Part shown: piece by piece, positions 30,686 through 38,749 of the stretch
How the letters are laid out: each line of letters opens with the position of its first letter
Position numbering within the stretch: the first letter of the stretch is position 1
Origin: UBA9715 sp045614225
GTDB lineage: Bacteria; Actinomycetota; Coriobacteriia; Coriobacteriales; Eggerthellaceae
Assembly: GCA_045614225.1 (NCBI GenBank)
Contig: JAZLCO010000014.1
Span: 1-46,778 of the forward strand
Length of the DNA: 46,778 nucleotides
Reading direction: 5' to 3'
The notes under the pieces: model-generated
Databases searched by the model: none
What the model saw: the letters and a program-made list of their open reading frames with translations, nothing else
Told to the model about the DNA's origin: nothing
Program-made: the position numbers and the translations under genes

Positions 30686-31270
30686 GTGAGCACGATAGCT
30701 GCTCAGGAGCCCAGGCTCAACGAACAGATCACCGTGCGCGAATGCCGGCTGATCGGTTACGACGGCAACCAGATGGGTATCTACCCGACGGTCCAAGCCC
30801 GCCGTATCGCCGAAGATGAGGGTCTCGACCTGGTCGAGATCGCACCGAACGCCGATCCTCCCGTCTGCCGCATCATGGATTACGGCAAGTACAAGTACGA
30901 TCAGGCAATCAAAGCCAAGCAGGCGCGCAAGAACCAAAGCAAGATCGAGACCAAGGAAATGAAGTTCCGCCCGAAGATCGATGTGGGCGACTACACGACC
31001 AAGAAGAAGCACGTTCTGCGCTTCCTCGAACAGGGCAACAAGGTCAAGATCACCATCATGTTCAGGGGCCGCGAAATGTCGCACCCCGACCAGGGTTTGT
31101 CTATTCTCGAGCGTCTCGCCGACGACCTGAAGGACGTCGCGGTCATCGAGAGCGCGCCGAAGATGGAAGGGCGCAACATGCATATGCTCATCGCCCCTCT
31201 GCCTGCAAACGCCAAGAAGAAGAAGGAAAAGGCTGCCAACGAGGCCGCCGAACAAGGAAAGGACGAATAA
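30686..31270 (+). CDS. infC: Translation initiation factor IF-3
   Basis: The 194-aa protein has the two IF3 domains: an N-terminal part (EPRLNEQITVRECRLIG...RIAEDEGLDLVEIAPNADPPVCRIMDYGKYKY) and a C-terminal part (KEMKFRPKIDVGDYTTKKKHVLRFLEQGNKVKITIMFRGREMSHPDQG). A Lys/Glu-rich tail follows. It binds the 30S subunit and checks start codons. The coordinate given uses the in-frame GTG at 30686. An ATA at 30695 is better spaced from AGGTGAG (30684-30690), and rare starts are typical of infC, so the true start may be 30695. The stop abuts rpmI. Confidence 0.95.
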   Translation: MSTIAAQEPRLNEQITVRECRLIGYDGNQMGIYPTVQARRIAEDEGLDLVEIAPNADPPVCRIMDYGKYKYDQAIKAKQARKNQSKIETKEMKFRPKIDVGDYTTKKKHVLRFLEQGNKVKITIMFRGREMSHPDQGLSILERLADDLKDVAVIESAPKMEGRNMHMLIAPLPANAKKKKEKAANEAAEQGKDE

Positions 31271-31468
31271 ATGCCGAAGATGAAGACGCATCGCGGTTCC
31301 GCCAAGCGTTTCCGCGTGACCGGTTCTGGCAAGATCATGCGCGCCAAGGGCTACAAGAGCCACATCCTCACCAAGAAGAGCCCCAAGCGTAAGCGCAACT
31401 TCCGCAAGGAGACCGTGGTTTCCGAGGCCGACAAGAGGGTCATCGCCCGCAACCTGGGCCTTCGTTAA
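31271..31468 (+). CDS. rpmI: 50S ribosomal protein L35
   Basis: The 65-aa basic protein matches bL35 (PKMKTHRGSAKRFRVTGSGKIMR...KKSPKRKRNFRK). The ATG directly follows the infC stop, so translation is probably coupled. It is part of the conserved infC-rpmI-rplT operon. Confidence 0.98.
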   Translation: MPKMKTHRGSAKRFRVTGSGKIMRAKGYKSHILTKKSPKRKRNFRKETVVSEADKRVIARNLGLR

Positions 31469-31522
31469 TGTAAGTTTCCGAAGTTGCCGCAGGGTTGCTT
31501 CGCAAGATAAAGGAGAATCGTC

Positions 31523-31879
31523 ATGGCTCGTGTTAAGCGTTCCGTCAACGCCCGCAAGAAGCGCCGCACTATCCTCGGCCGCGCGAAGGGCTACTATGGT
31601 GCCAAGTCCCGCACCTACACCAAGGCCAAGGAGCAGGTCTATCATTCGCTCCAGTACCAGTACCGCGATCGCCGCAACAAGAAGCGCGAGATCCGCAAGC
31701 TCTGGATTGCCCGCATCAATGCAGGCGCTCGTCAGAACGGCATGTCCTACTCCGTGTTCATGAACGGCCTCAAGAAGGCCGGCGTCGAACTCGACCGCAA
31801 GGTGCTCTCCGACATGGCCATCAACGATCCGCAGGCGTTTGCCCAGCTGGTCGAGGTTGCCCGTCAGGCAGTTGCCTAA
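31523..31879 (+). CDS. rplT: 50S ribosomal protein L20
   Basis: The 118-aa protein matches bL20 (MARVKRSVNARKKRRTILGRAKGYYG...). It is needed early in 50S assembly and is a known repressor of its own operon in several bacteria. AAAGGAGAA precedes the ATG. A strong terminator follows and closes the operon. Confidence 0.98.
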   Translation: MARVKRSVNARKKRRTILGRAKGYYGAKSRTYTKAKEQVYHSLQYQYRDRRNKKREIRKLWIARINAGARQNGMSYSVFMNGLKKAGVELDRKVLSDMAINDPQAFAQLVEVARQAVA

Positions 31880-31915
31880 CAAGTCGTTTTTAACAGATTA
31901 GAATGACTTAACGGG

Positions 31916-31936
31916 AAAGCCCCCACGGGGGCTTTT
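31916..31936 (+). terminator. Terminator of the infC operon
   Basis: AAAGCCCCC-ac-GGGGGCTTTT followed by CTTTT forms a strong hairpin 37 bp after rplT. Confidence 0.93.
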
Positions 31937-31977
31937 CTTTTGCACTAGAATAGGCTCTCAGAGTTCTTGGAGGGTAC

Positions 31978-32946
31978 ATGTCTCAAACCGCAACACCGTT
32001 CTATACCGCCGACATCGGCAGCGTTGCCGTGCTCGTCCCGTGCTACAACGAGGCCGTCACCATCGCGAAGGTGATCGACGACTTCCGTCGTTGCTTGCCC
32101 GATGCGATCGTTTACGTCTACGACAACAATTCAACTGATGGCACGGCAGACATTGCCCGTGAGCACGGAGCTGTTGTGCGCCACGAATCGCGTCAGGGCA
32201 AGGGTCGCGTCGTGCGTTCGATGGTGCGTGACATCGACGCCGATTACTACATCATGGTCGATGGCGACGACACCTATCCGGCCGAGGCGGCTGTTGAGTT
32301 GCTACGCCCGCTCATCGACGATGAGGCAGACATGGTTGTGGGCGACCGGCTCTCCAACGGCTCGTATGGCGACGAGAACGACCGTGCCTTCCACGGGTTT
32401 GGCAACAACCTCGTGCGATGGCTCATCAAGCGCATCTACGGCTTCAAGTTCTCCGATGTCATGACGGGTTATCGTGCTTTCAACCGTGTGTTTGCCAAGA
32501 CGCTGCCTGTCATGTCGCAAGGATTCGAGATTGAAACCGAACTGTCCATTCATGCCGTCGACAAGGCGTGGCGCATTGCCGAAGTGCCCATCGATTACCG
32601 CGATCGGCCGGAAGGTTCCGAGTCTAAGCTCTCGACGTTCTCGGACGGCTTCAAGGTTCTCAAGATGATTATGTCGCTGTTCAAGGACTACAAGCCTATG
32701 GCGCTGTTCGGTTGGGTGACGGTTCTTCTGATTGCGCTGGGCTTCATCGTCGGTGTGCCCGTGGTTGTTGAGTTTGCCCGCACGGGCTTGGTTGATCGTC
32801 TCCCTTCGGCGCTCCTTGCCGTAGGCCTCGTGATTTCTGGTTTGCTCTCGTTGGTAAGCGGTTTGATACTCGATACCGTCGTCAAGGGATCGCGCAAACA
32901 ATACGAGCTCATGGTGATTGACGCCTACCGACTCTATGGAAAATAG
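31978..32946 (+). CDS. Family 2 glycosyltransferase with two C-terminal membrane helices
   Basis: The 322-aa protein has a GT-A domain (about 13-230) with VLVPCYNEAVTIAKVI, the nucleotide-sugar motif DNNSTDGTADIA and the metal-binding DGDD at 95-98. Two membrane helices follow at about 240-265 and 275-300. This architecture matches polyprenyl-phosphate sugar transferases (DPM1/GtrB-like), which load lipid carriers for cell-surface glycans. TTGGAGGG precedes the ATG. Confidence 0.9.
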   Translation: MSQTATPFYTADIGSVAVLVPCYNEAVTIAKVIDDFRRCLPDAIVYVYDNNSTDGTADIAREHGAVVRHESRQGKGRVVRSMVRDIDADYYIMVDGDDTYPAEAAVELLRPLIDDEADMVVGDRLSNGSYGDENDRAFHGFGNNLVRWLIKRIYGFKFSDVMTGYRAFNRVFAKTLPVMSQGFEIETELSIHAVDKAWRIAEVPIDYRDRPEGSESKLSTFSDGFKVLKMIMSLFKDYKPMALFGWVTVLLIALGFIVGVPVVVEFARTGLVDRLPSALLAVGLVISGLLSLVSGLILDTVVKGSRKQYELMVIDAYRLYGK

Positions 32947-32957
32947 AAGTCGGAGCG

Positions 32958-33030
32958 TTTAAGGGGGAACGCCGCGATTCTTGATGTTGGACCAGAACTC
33001 GAGACCACGCGGGTCGGTTCCCCCTTTAAA
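32958..33030. other. Intergenic interval with long-range inverted repeat
   Basis: The 351-bp gap 32947-33297 has no convincing gene. TTTAAGGGGGAAC (32958-32970) pairs with GTTCCCCCTTTAA (about 33017-33029) around a 46-base centre, directly after the glycosyltransferase stop; it may be a terminator or structured RNA. The remainder (33031-33297) is AT-rich and presumably carries the tRNA promoter. Confidence 0.5.
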
Positions 33031-33297
33031 GAGAGTATCACTAATTGGGTTTTGACGTGGGAAATCGAACGCGTTGACTCATCTTTGCGACAAAGATGGC
33101 AATAAATGGCGTTTGTGTAACCGCAAAATTACACTGAGACATATTTGGTGCATATATGTAACCAAACGTCTTCATGCCTGCTCCACATAAATGGATTTAA
33201 GGGGTTTTTGCGAGGTTGTGTGAATCCATTAGTTGTTAATGAATAAGCGTCTTGCATTCGTCTGATGTGTTTGTAATAATAATCAGGCTATTTGCAC

Positions 33298-33372
33298 GTC
33301 CCCATAGTCTAGAGGTCAGGACGCGGCCCTTTCAAGGCTGAGACACGGGTTCGATTCCCGTTGGGGGCACCA
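33298..33372 (+). tRNA. tRNA-Glu (anticodon TTC), CCA encoded
   Basis: The acceptor arms GTCCCCA/TGGGGGC pair over 7 bp, and the anticodon loop CTTTCAA carries TTC between CGGCC and GGCTG. The T arm is ACGGG-TTCGATT-CCCGT. A discriminator A and encoded CCA end the gene at 33372. Confidence 0.96.
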
Positions 33373-33380
33373 TCTATTCA

Positions 33381-33404
33381 CGCCGTCCCCAGGACGGCGT
33401 TTTT
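33381..33404 (+). terminator. Terminator after tRNA-Glu
   Basis: CGCCGTCC-cca-GGACGGCG followed by TTTTTATT, 8 bases after the tRNA. Confidence 0.93.
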
Positions 33405-33422
33405 ATTGAGAAAGAACTACGA

Positions 33423-35036
33423 ATGACGAAATTTGAAGATCTCGGCTTGTCGGGGAAAGCCCTCTCTGCGGTGAAACGCATGGGCTACGACCAGCCGACG
33501 CCGGTGCAGGAACAAGCTATTCCGCTTGTGCTGAAAGGTCGCGATATCGTCGCAGCAGCGCAAACGGGCACTGGCAAGACGGCGGCGTTCACGCTTCCGG
33601 CGATGGACAAGCTCGAGCACGCAAAAAACGGGCAAGGCCCGCTCATGCTCGTCGTGACTCCCACCCGCGAACTTGCGCAGCAGATTGGTGACGTTGCCTC
33701 CCAGGTTGCAGTGTCGACCCATCATCGCATCACGACCGTCGTCGGCGGCCTTTCGTACAATCCGCAGATCGAGCGCCTGAAGCGCGGATGTGACGTGCTC
33801 ATCGCCACGCCTGGCAGGTTGATTGACCTTATGGACCAGAAGGCGGTCAAACTCTCCAACGTCAAAGTGCTCGTGCTCGACGAAGCCGACCGCATGCTCG
33901 ATATGGGCTTTCTTCCCTCCGTCAAGAAAATCGTGGCAGCGACTCCCAAGTCCCGTCAGACGTTGCTGTTTTCGGCGACGATAGACGCATCGATCACCAA
34001 AGTCGTCGGCTCGATGCTACGCGATCCCGCCACCGTCGAGATTGCGCGCAGGGGCGATGTGGCTGAGACGGTCGATCAATACGTGATTCGCTGCACGCAA
34101 TCGGTCAAGCCTGCGCTCATCAAGGCGGTTTTGGCGGAGAAGGGCTCGTTCAGGGTCATCGTGTTCGCGAGGACGCGCAGCCGTGCCGATTCCACGTGCC
34201 GTCGCCTTCGAAAAGCGGGCTATGTCGCCGAGGCTATCCATTCCGACCGCAGCCAAGCGCAGCGCCGTCGCGCACTCGACAAGTTCTCGTCGGGCGAAGT
34301 TGGAATCATCACGGCAACCGATGTTCTCGCACGCGGCATAGATGTCGACCAGGTCGACTATGTCATCAACTACGACGTGCCTGAGCAAGCCGAAGATTAC
34401 ATCCATCGCATTGGGCGCACGGGGCGCGCGGGTGAAAAAGGTTTCGCCATCACGTTTGTGACACCTGAGACCGAGAGTGCGATGCGCGACATCGAAAAGC
34501 TTGTCAAGCAGAAGATCCCCGAGATGCGCCTAGAGTCGTTCGACATGGAGGCGGCTGAAGCTGAAGCCGCCGAAAAGGCCATCACAGCGCAGTCGAAGCG
34601 CGATCCCGAAGTCAATCGCGTAAAACGCGACCTTGCCAACCGAGCGCAGAAAAAAGCCGAGGAAGCACGCGCCCTCCAAGCTATCCGGGAAGAGGGCAGT
34701 CGCCGCAAGAAGAAGCGCGCCAAATTAACAGCTGATTCGAGCGAACGCCAAGCGTCCAAGTCGAAGAAGCGCGAGCAGTCCAGGAAGCAGGCTCCGAGCG
34801 GTAAAGCAGCCCAGCCGAAGAAGCGCGTTTCGGGTGACAAAGTTGCTCAACAGAAGAAGCAAGCTTCGAGTGGCAAAGCGGTCCAACAGAAGAAGCAGGC
34901 CCCGAACGGCAAAGCAGCTCAGCAAAAAAAGCGTTCGCAATCAAAGGCATCTGCACAACCGAAGCGCGATTTCCGCCCAGGACGCGCGCATCGTGCCGAG
35001 GTGCAGATTTCGCGTTCTCGCAAGCGTCGTTCATAA
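33423..35036 (+). CDS. DEAD-box RNA helicase with basic repeat tail
   Basis: The 537-aa protein has the helicase motifs in order: Q motif (GYDQPTPVQEQAI), AQTGTGKT at 46-53, PTRELA, DEAD at 153-156, SAT, and HRIGRTGRAG. This is a RhlE/CsdA-type core of about 380 residues. A charged segment follows, then a tail of about 100 residues built from degenerate units like KKQASSGKAVQQ and KKQAPNGKAAQQ, strongly basic and probably RNA-binding. Such helicases help ribosome assembly and mRNA decay in the cold. The start at 33423 is set by the conserved N-terminus. Confidence 0.95.
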   Translation: MTKFEDLGLSGKALSAVKRMGYDQPTPVQEQAIPLVLKGRDIVAAAQTGTGKTAAFTLPAMDKLEHAKNGQGPLMLVVTPTRELAQQIGDVASQVAVSTHHRITTVVGGLSYNPQIERLKRGCDVLIATPGRLIDLMDQKAVKLSNVKVLVLDEADRMLDMGFLPSVKKIVAATPKSRQTLLFSATIDASITKVVGSMLRDPATVEIARRGDVAETVDQYVIRCTQSVKPALIKAVLAEKGSFRVIVFARTRSRADSTCRRLRKAGYVAEAIHSDRSQAQRRRALDKFSSGEVGIITATDVLARGIDVDQVDYVINYDVPEQAEDYIHRIGRTGRAGEKGFAITFVTPETESAMRDIEKLVKQKIPEMRLESFDMEAAEAEAAEKAITAQSKRDPEVNRVKRDLANRAQKKAEEARALQAIREEGSRRKKKRAKLTADSSERQASKSKKREQSRKQAPSGKAAQPKKRVSGDKVAQQKKQASSGKAVQQKKQAPNGKAAQQKKRSQSKASAQPKRDFRPGRAHRAEVQISRSRKRRS

Positions 35037-35184
35037 CGGTCCTCCTCGACATTTCCTGCCGCATGCGCACCGCCATTTGTGCACCGTTCACGTATCGAAT
35101 TGAACGTTTGCAAACGTCTCTATGCGAGACAGTTTGGCTATGGTAACTTGAACGCAACCGCGTTTTCGAAGGAGGTGTGGGACG

Positions 35185-35502
35185 TTGAGGGTCGCCGTTG
35201 CATGCGATGGATTGGTGGTCGCACCTTATTTCGTACAGACGACGAGCTATATGATCTACAACGTCGAACGCGGCATCATCGTCGGCAGCAACAACCTTCC
35301 CACACTCGACAAGGCTGTCGGCCAATTGGTTGAGTTGATAAAAACCATCGGCATCGACGCCTTCATCGTGGGTCGCATTGACAACGAAACAGCGGTTGCT
35401 TTGCGTACGTCTGGCACCGATCTCGTTACCAACGCCAAGGACGATCCACTTCTTGCTGCGCAAGGATATCTTTCGTCCATCTTCACGGCCGTTGCCGATT
35501 AG
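35185..35502 (+). CDS. NifX/NifB-like dinitrogenase Fe-Mo cofactor domain protein (TTG start)
   Basis: The 105-aa protein fits the Nitro_FeMo-Co (NifX/NifY/NafY/NifB C-terminal) fold: MRVAVACDGLVVAPYFVQTTSYMIYNVERGIIVGSNN at the start, and VELIKTIGIDAFIVGRI in the middle, where the family usually reads ...GVDVVIVGGIG. No nitrogenase genes are nearby. Stand-alone members are widespread in anaerobes and are of unknown function, perhaps metal-cluster carriers. The strong AAGGAGGT (35169-35176) is 8 bases before a TTG at 35185, so I chose this start. Confidence 0.8.
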   Translation: MRVAVACDGLVVAPYFVQTTSYMIYNVERGIIVGSNNLPTLDKAVGQLVELIKTIGIDAFIVGRIDNETAVALRTSGTDLVTNAKDDPLLAAQGYLSSIFTAVAD

Positions 35503-35628
35503 CATTGGATTTCGCTTTTCTGAGACATCTTCGTAACAGTGCTGTTCTCGTTTCGTGTGGTAATCGAAGGGCCACTTCCGACGGCGGTATACTATTGGAC
35601 GGATTGCTAGAGTTTGAAGGGAACATCG

Positions 35629-36660
35629 ATGGGCGCAGTTGACACGCCACTCGTTTCGTTTGTGGTGCCGTGTTACAACTCGGCAGACTACATGTCGCGC
35701 TGCATCGAAGCGCTGCTGACTGCTTCGCAGCCATGCGAGATTCTTGTCATCAACGACGGGTCGTCTGACAACACCTCTGCCATCGCGCACGAATTCGCTG
35801 CGCGTGATTCGCGCGTCATTGCAATCGATCAGGAGAACGCCAACTGGGGTGGTGTTGTGAATCACGGCATTGCTCTGGCAAAGGGAATGTATTTCAAAAT
35901 CGTCGATTCAGATGACTTTCTCGACACTGAAGCACTCAAGCGCGTGCTCGATACGCTTGCCTCGCTCGTCGAGGCAGACAATGCTCCCGACCTGCTCGTC
36001 ACGAACTACGTTTACGACCGTGTGACCGATAAATCGCAGCACACGATTCAGTACCGCAAGCTGCTTCCTTCGGGTCATGTGTTCAAATGGTCTGAGATGG
36101 GGCATCCGGGCATCGACCAGTTCATCATGGTGCACGCCTCGTGGTATCGCACCCAAGTGTTGCGTGATTCGGGGGTCAAGTTGCCCACAGGTGTGTCGTA
36201 CATGGACAGCCTGTTCGTACTTCACCCGATGCCCTGGGTGGAAAAGCTCTACTACCTTGACGTCGACACGTATCACTACATCATCGGCCGCGAAGGCCAG
36301 TCGGTCGAGGTTGAAGTCGTGAAGAAATGCATCGACCAACAGCTGATGGCAACGCGTCTCGCTATCCAAGACGCCAACTACACCCAGCTCTACGCCGAAG
36401 AGCCGAATCGCGCCCTGCTCATGATGGGCTATATTTCGTGCATGATGAGCGTGTCGACCATCTACCTGTTCAAGATCAACACGCCTGAGTCACTCCAGAA
36501 AAATCGTGAGCTCTGGGCTTTTATGAAGGAGACAGACTCGACGCTGTACAATAACGTGAAACGCACGTGGGCGGGTTTGGCTAACCGCCGCACGCGCATT
36601 GGACGATTCCTGGCGCAAGCTGGCTATGCTTTGGCGCAGAAGATATTCAAGTTCGCGTAG
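35629..36660 (+). CDS. Family 2 glycosyltransferase
   Basis: The 343-aa protein has a GT-A fold with VSFVVPCYNSADYMSRCIEALL, INDGSSDNTSAI and the metal-binding DSDD. The C-terminal half is helical without a clear membrane anchor. The acceptor and sugar are unknown. It is followed within 25 bp by the flippase-like gene, so the pair may build and handle a surface glycolipid. GAAGGGA points to the ATG at 35629 rather than an upstream TTG at 35614. A -10-like TATACT lies at about 35588. Confidence 0.9.
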   Translation: MGAVDTPLVSFVVPCYNSADYMSRCIEALLTASQPCEILVINDGSSDNTSAIAHEFAARDSRVIAIDQENANWGGVVNHGIALAKGMYFKIVDSDDFLDTEALKRVLDTLASLVEADNAPDLLVTNYVYDRVTDKSQHTIQYRKLLPSGHVFKWSEMGHPGIDQFIMVHASWYRTQVLRDSGVKLPTGVSYMDSLFVLHPMPWVEKLYYLDVDTYHYIIGREGQSVEVEVVKKCIDQQLMATRLAIQDANYTQLYAEEPNRALLMMGYISCMMSVSTIYLFKINTPESLQKNRELWAFMKETDSTLYNNVKRTWAGLANRRTRIGRFLAQAGYALAQKIFKFA

Positions 36661-36683
36661 CGAGCTTGTCTGAAAGAGGAAAC

Positions 36684-38093
36684 ATGGAGAATACGAGCCC
36701 CATCGGCTCAGAGGAGCTTGCAGTCGACGCTGCCGATCAGGTGGCGGAGGCCGTGCCAGCGGAAGACGAAGTCGTTCCGCAGGCTTCTCAGCCTGTTTCC
36801 ACTCACGTGAGCTCCAATATCAACGATGAAATTGACAACGAGCCGATTTACGCGGATGCAAGCCACTGGATGCATTCGGTGTCGGCTGATGGTGGCGATC
36901 GTGTCGAATCGGGTATCAAGATCAATCTCACCGACATCGACCTGACGGCTATCGAAGAGGATGAAGTCATTCCCGACAAGGGCAAGGCGCATTCGATGGG
37001 GCGCAAGCTCAACATCGTGCTGTGCGCCGTGGCGTTCCTCGTGATGTTCATCTACCTGTTCGTCGCAGGCGAAGGCGAGCAGACTATCAACGCATTCACG
37101 TCGTTCAACTACGCATTCCTCTTGATTGCGCTTGTCGGCATTGTCGTTTACTGGGTGCTCGAGTCGCTGAGCATGCAGCTCATATGCAATGACTTGTTCA
37201 GGGGCTTTTCGTTCTTCAAAACGAACATCGTCACGGTCATCGGGCAATACTTCAATTGCATCACGCCGCTGTCGAGCGGCGGCCAGCCCATGCAGGCGTA
37301 TTACTACACACGGTTCGGTCTACCTGTCGAGCACGCTATGCCGATGCTGCTGTGCCGCTTTATCGCCTACCAGTTCACGATGATCGTCTATGCCATCATC
37401 GTGTTGGTGCTCAGGTTCAACTACTTCATGCAGGATCTGAGACCCATCATGTACCTGGTGGCAATCGGTTTCATAGGCGGGTTCGTGCTCATCGCCATGC
37501 TGCTGTCGCTTGCGTTTGCGAAAAACGGCATCATGCGCATCGTCACGTGGGCAATCAACCTCCTTGGTCGCATTGGCATTTTGAAGGACGCAGAGCACAC
37601 GTTGTTCGAGGCCACGAAATCGCTCGAGGAATCGTACGTGGGCATGCGCTACCTGCTCAAACGTCCGAGTTTGCTCATCAAGGTGTCGCTCGTCACATTC
37701 GTCCAGCTGACGGTTTACTTCTCACTTTCGTGGGTCATCTTCGCGGGCTTCGGCCTCGAGGCGAACGATTACTTCACGGTCGTCTCGTGCCAGGCGTTCG
37801 TCTACTTGATCGCGTCGTTCGTTCCGTTGCCTGGCGCTATTGGCGCATCGGAGGCCAGTTACATCACGTTTTTCAACTACGTGTACGGCGATCCTGCCAT
37901 CGTCGCGCTTTCGACGTTCATCTGGCGCTTCTTCACGTTCTATCTGCCCATCGTGTTGGGCATGGCTCTTACGCTCATGGTGAACAACGAGAAGTCGTAT
38001 CTGTCGAAGTTGCTTCGTCGTGACGACGTTCGCATGGCGTTCGTCGACCACACTGTCGACCGCGAGCCGAAGAAGAAAAAGAAGAAGAACTAG
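36684..38093 (+). CDS. Flippase-like (LPG synthase TM/UPF0104) membrane protein
   Basis: The 469-aa protein has an acidic cytoplasmic N-terminal region of about 105 residues, then about eight membrane helices of the lysylphosphatidylglycerol-synthase TM/UPF0104 family (TIGR00374), and a Lys-rich C-terminus. Family-like parts are QYFNCITPLSSGGQPMQAYYYTRFG and VPLPGAIGASEASYITFF. It lacks the cytosolic aminoacyl-transfer domain of MprF, so it is more likely a lipid or glycolipid flippase-like protein. AAAGAGGAA supports the ATG at 36684. Confidence 0.88.
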   Translation: MENTSPIGSEELAVDAADQVAEAVPAEDEVVPQASQPVSTHVSSNINDEIDNEPIYADASHWMHSVSADGGDRVESGIKINLTDIDLTAIEEDEVIPDKGKAHSMGRKLNIVLCAVAFLVMFIYLFVAGEGEQTINAFTSFNYAFLLIALVGIVVYWVLESLSMQLICNDLFRGFSFFKTNIVTVIGQYFNCITPLSSGGQPMQAYYYTRFGLPVEHAMPMLLCRFIAYQFTMIVYAIIVLVLRFNYFMQDLRPIMYLVAIGFIGGFVLIAMLLSLAFAKNGIMRIVTWAINLLGRIGILKDAEHTLFEATKSLEESYVGMRYLLKRPSLLIKVSLVTFVQLTVYFSLSWVIFAGFGLEANDYFTVVSCQAFVYLIASFVPLPGAIGASEASYITFFNYVYGDPAIVALSTFIWRFFTFYLPIVLGMALTLMVNNEKSYLSKLLRRDDVRMAFVDHTVDREPKKKKKKN

Positions 38094-38147
38094 TCCGGTT
38101 CGAATTCGGGGTAAAGCATTTGGCAGTTGAGCGCAGGCCTGATTCGT

Positions 38148-38414
38148 CCATGGACCCGATATCTGCACGAATATCTCGTCTCTTTGCACCAATAACGGGT
38201 CCATGGATGATTGCATGCATCGATACGGGGTCTATGGACGGAATTTGGGCGAAAAGGGCAAAAAAAATCGTCCATGGACTCGATATCGTCACGCAAGGTT
38301 GTCGTTCCTGCATCAATATCTGTTCCATGGACGATTTGTACGAAGGGATTTGCACCAAAACCAGGTTCATGGACGATTTAGATGAGCGAGCCGCTTCAAT
38401 ACCAGGTGTATGGA
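38148..38414. repeat. Array of CCATGGAC-type palindromes
   Basis: Seven copies of a (C/T)CATGGA(C/T)-like core occur at 38148, 38201, 38232 (CTATGGA), 38272, 38325, 38367 and 38408, spaced 31-53 bp. Some spacers share words: CGATATC after the copies at 38148 and 38272, and TTTGCACCAA before those at 38201 and 38367. The 513-bp interval 38094-38606 has no convincing gene; short frames on both strands are by-products of the repeats. It is not a CRISPR, because repeats are short, palindromic and irregularly spaced. Confidence 0.75.
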
Positions 38415-38572
38415 TGGCCGGTATGAGCGAGCCTAGGTTTGAAGACGAGAGCGGGGCGTGCCACAACGTCTCGTGCCTTAAAACAAACGGTTATGATGAG
38501 ATTGAGTGAATAATCCAGCTAGATATGTTTTTGCCCCATAGCTTTCAAATCCCCGTAAGGTGCGCAAACATG

Positions 38573-38596
38573 AAAAAGCCCCGCCATAGCGGGGCT
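38573..38596 (-). terminator. Terminator of tRNA-Arg
   Basis: On the minus strand AGCCCCGC-tatg-GCGGGGCT is followed by TTTTTC, 10 bases after the tRNA 3' end. Confidence 0.9.
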
Positions 38597-38606
38597 CCGT
38601 ATTTCC

Positions 38607-38683
38607 TGGCGTCCCCGGCGGCATTCGAACCCACGGCCTTCTGCTCCGGAGGCAGACGCGCTATCCAGCTGTGCCACGGGGAC
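38607..38683 (-). tRNA. tRNA-Arg (anticodon CCG), CCA encoded
   Basis: On the minus strand GTCCCCG pairs with CGGGGAC, and the anticodon arm TCTGC-CTCCGGA-GCAGA shows CCG. The T arm GTGGG-TTCGAAT-GCCGC is somewhat mismatched but recognisable. Discriminator G and CCA are encoded. Confidence 0.93.
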
Positions 38684-38749
38684 GCGACCGGATGATTATA
38701 CGCTAGAATGAGCGGGCAAATCTATTCGAAGCAAAGGATTCACACCTCC

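Noticed and set aside
30644..31882. Long antisense frame opposite the infC-rpmI-rplT operon
   Set aside because: Spans three well-identified genes on the other strand and has low-complexity composition typical of shadow frames.
35185..35502. Part of a nitrogenase cluster
   Set aside because: Only the small NifX/NifB-like domain is present; no nifH, nifD, nifK or radical-SAM NifB part is in the window.
34681..35865. Minus-strand frame opposite the helicase tail and NifX-like gene
   Set aside because: Its Ser/Arg/Leu-rich repeats are the complement of the helicase tail repeats, and the plus-strand genes have family support.
38148..38414. CRISPR array
   Set aside because: Repeats are only 7-8 bp and palindromic, spacers vary from 31 to 53 bp, and no cas genes are in the window.
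38120..38509. Short frames on both strands through the CCATGGAC array
   Set aside because: Repeated SMD/SSM peptides come from the DNA repeat itself; no ribosome site or known domain.
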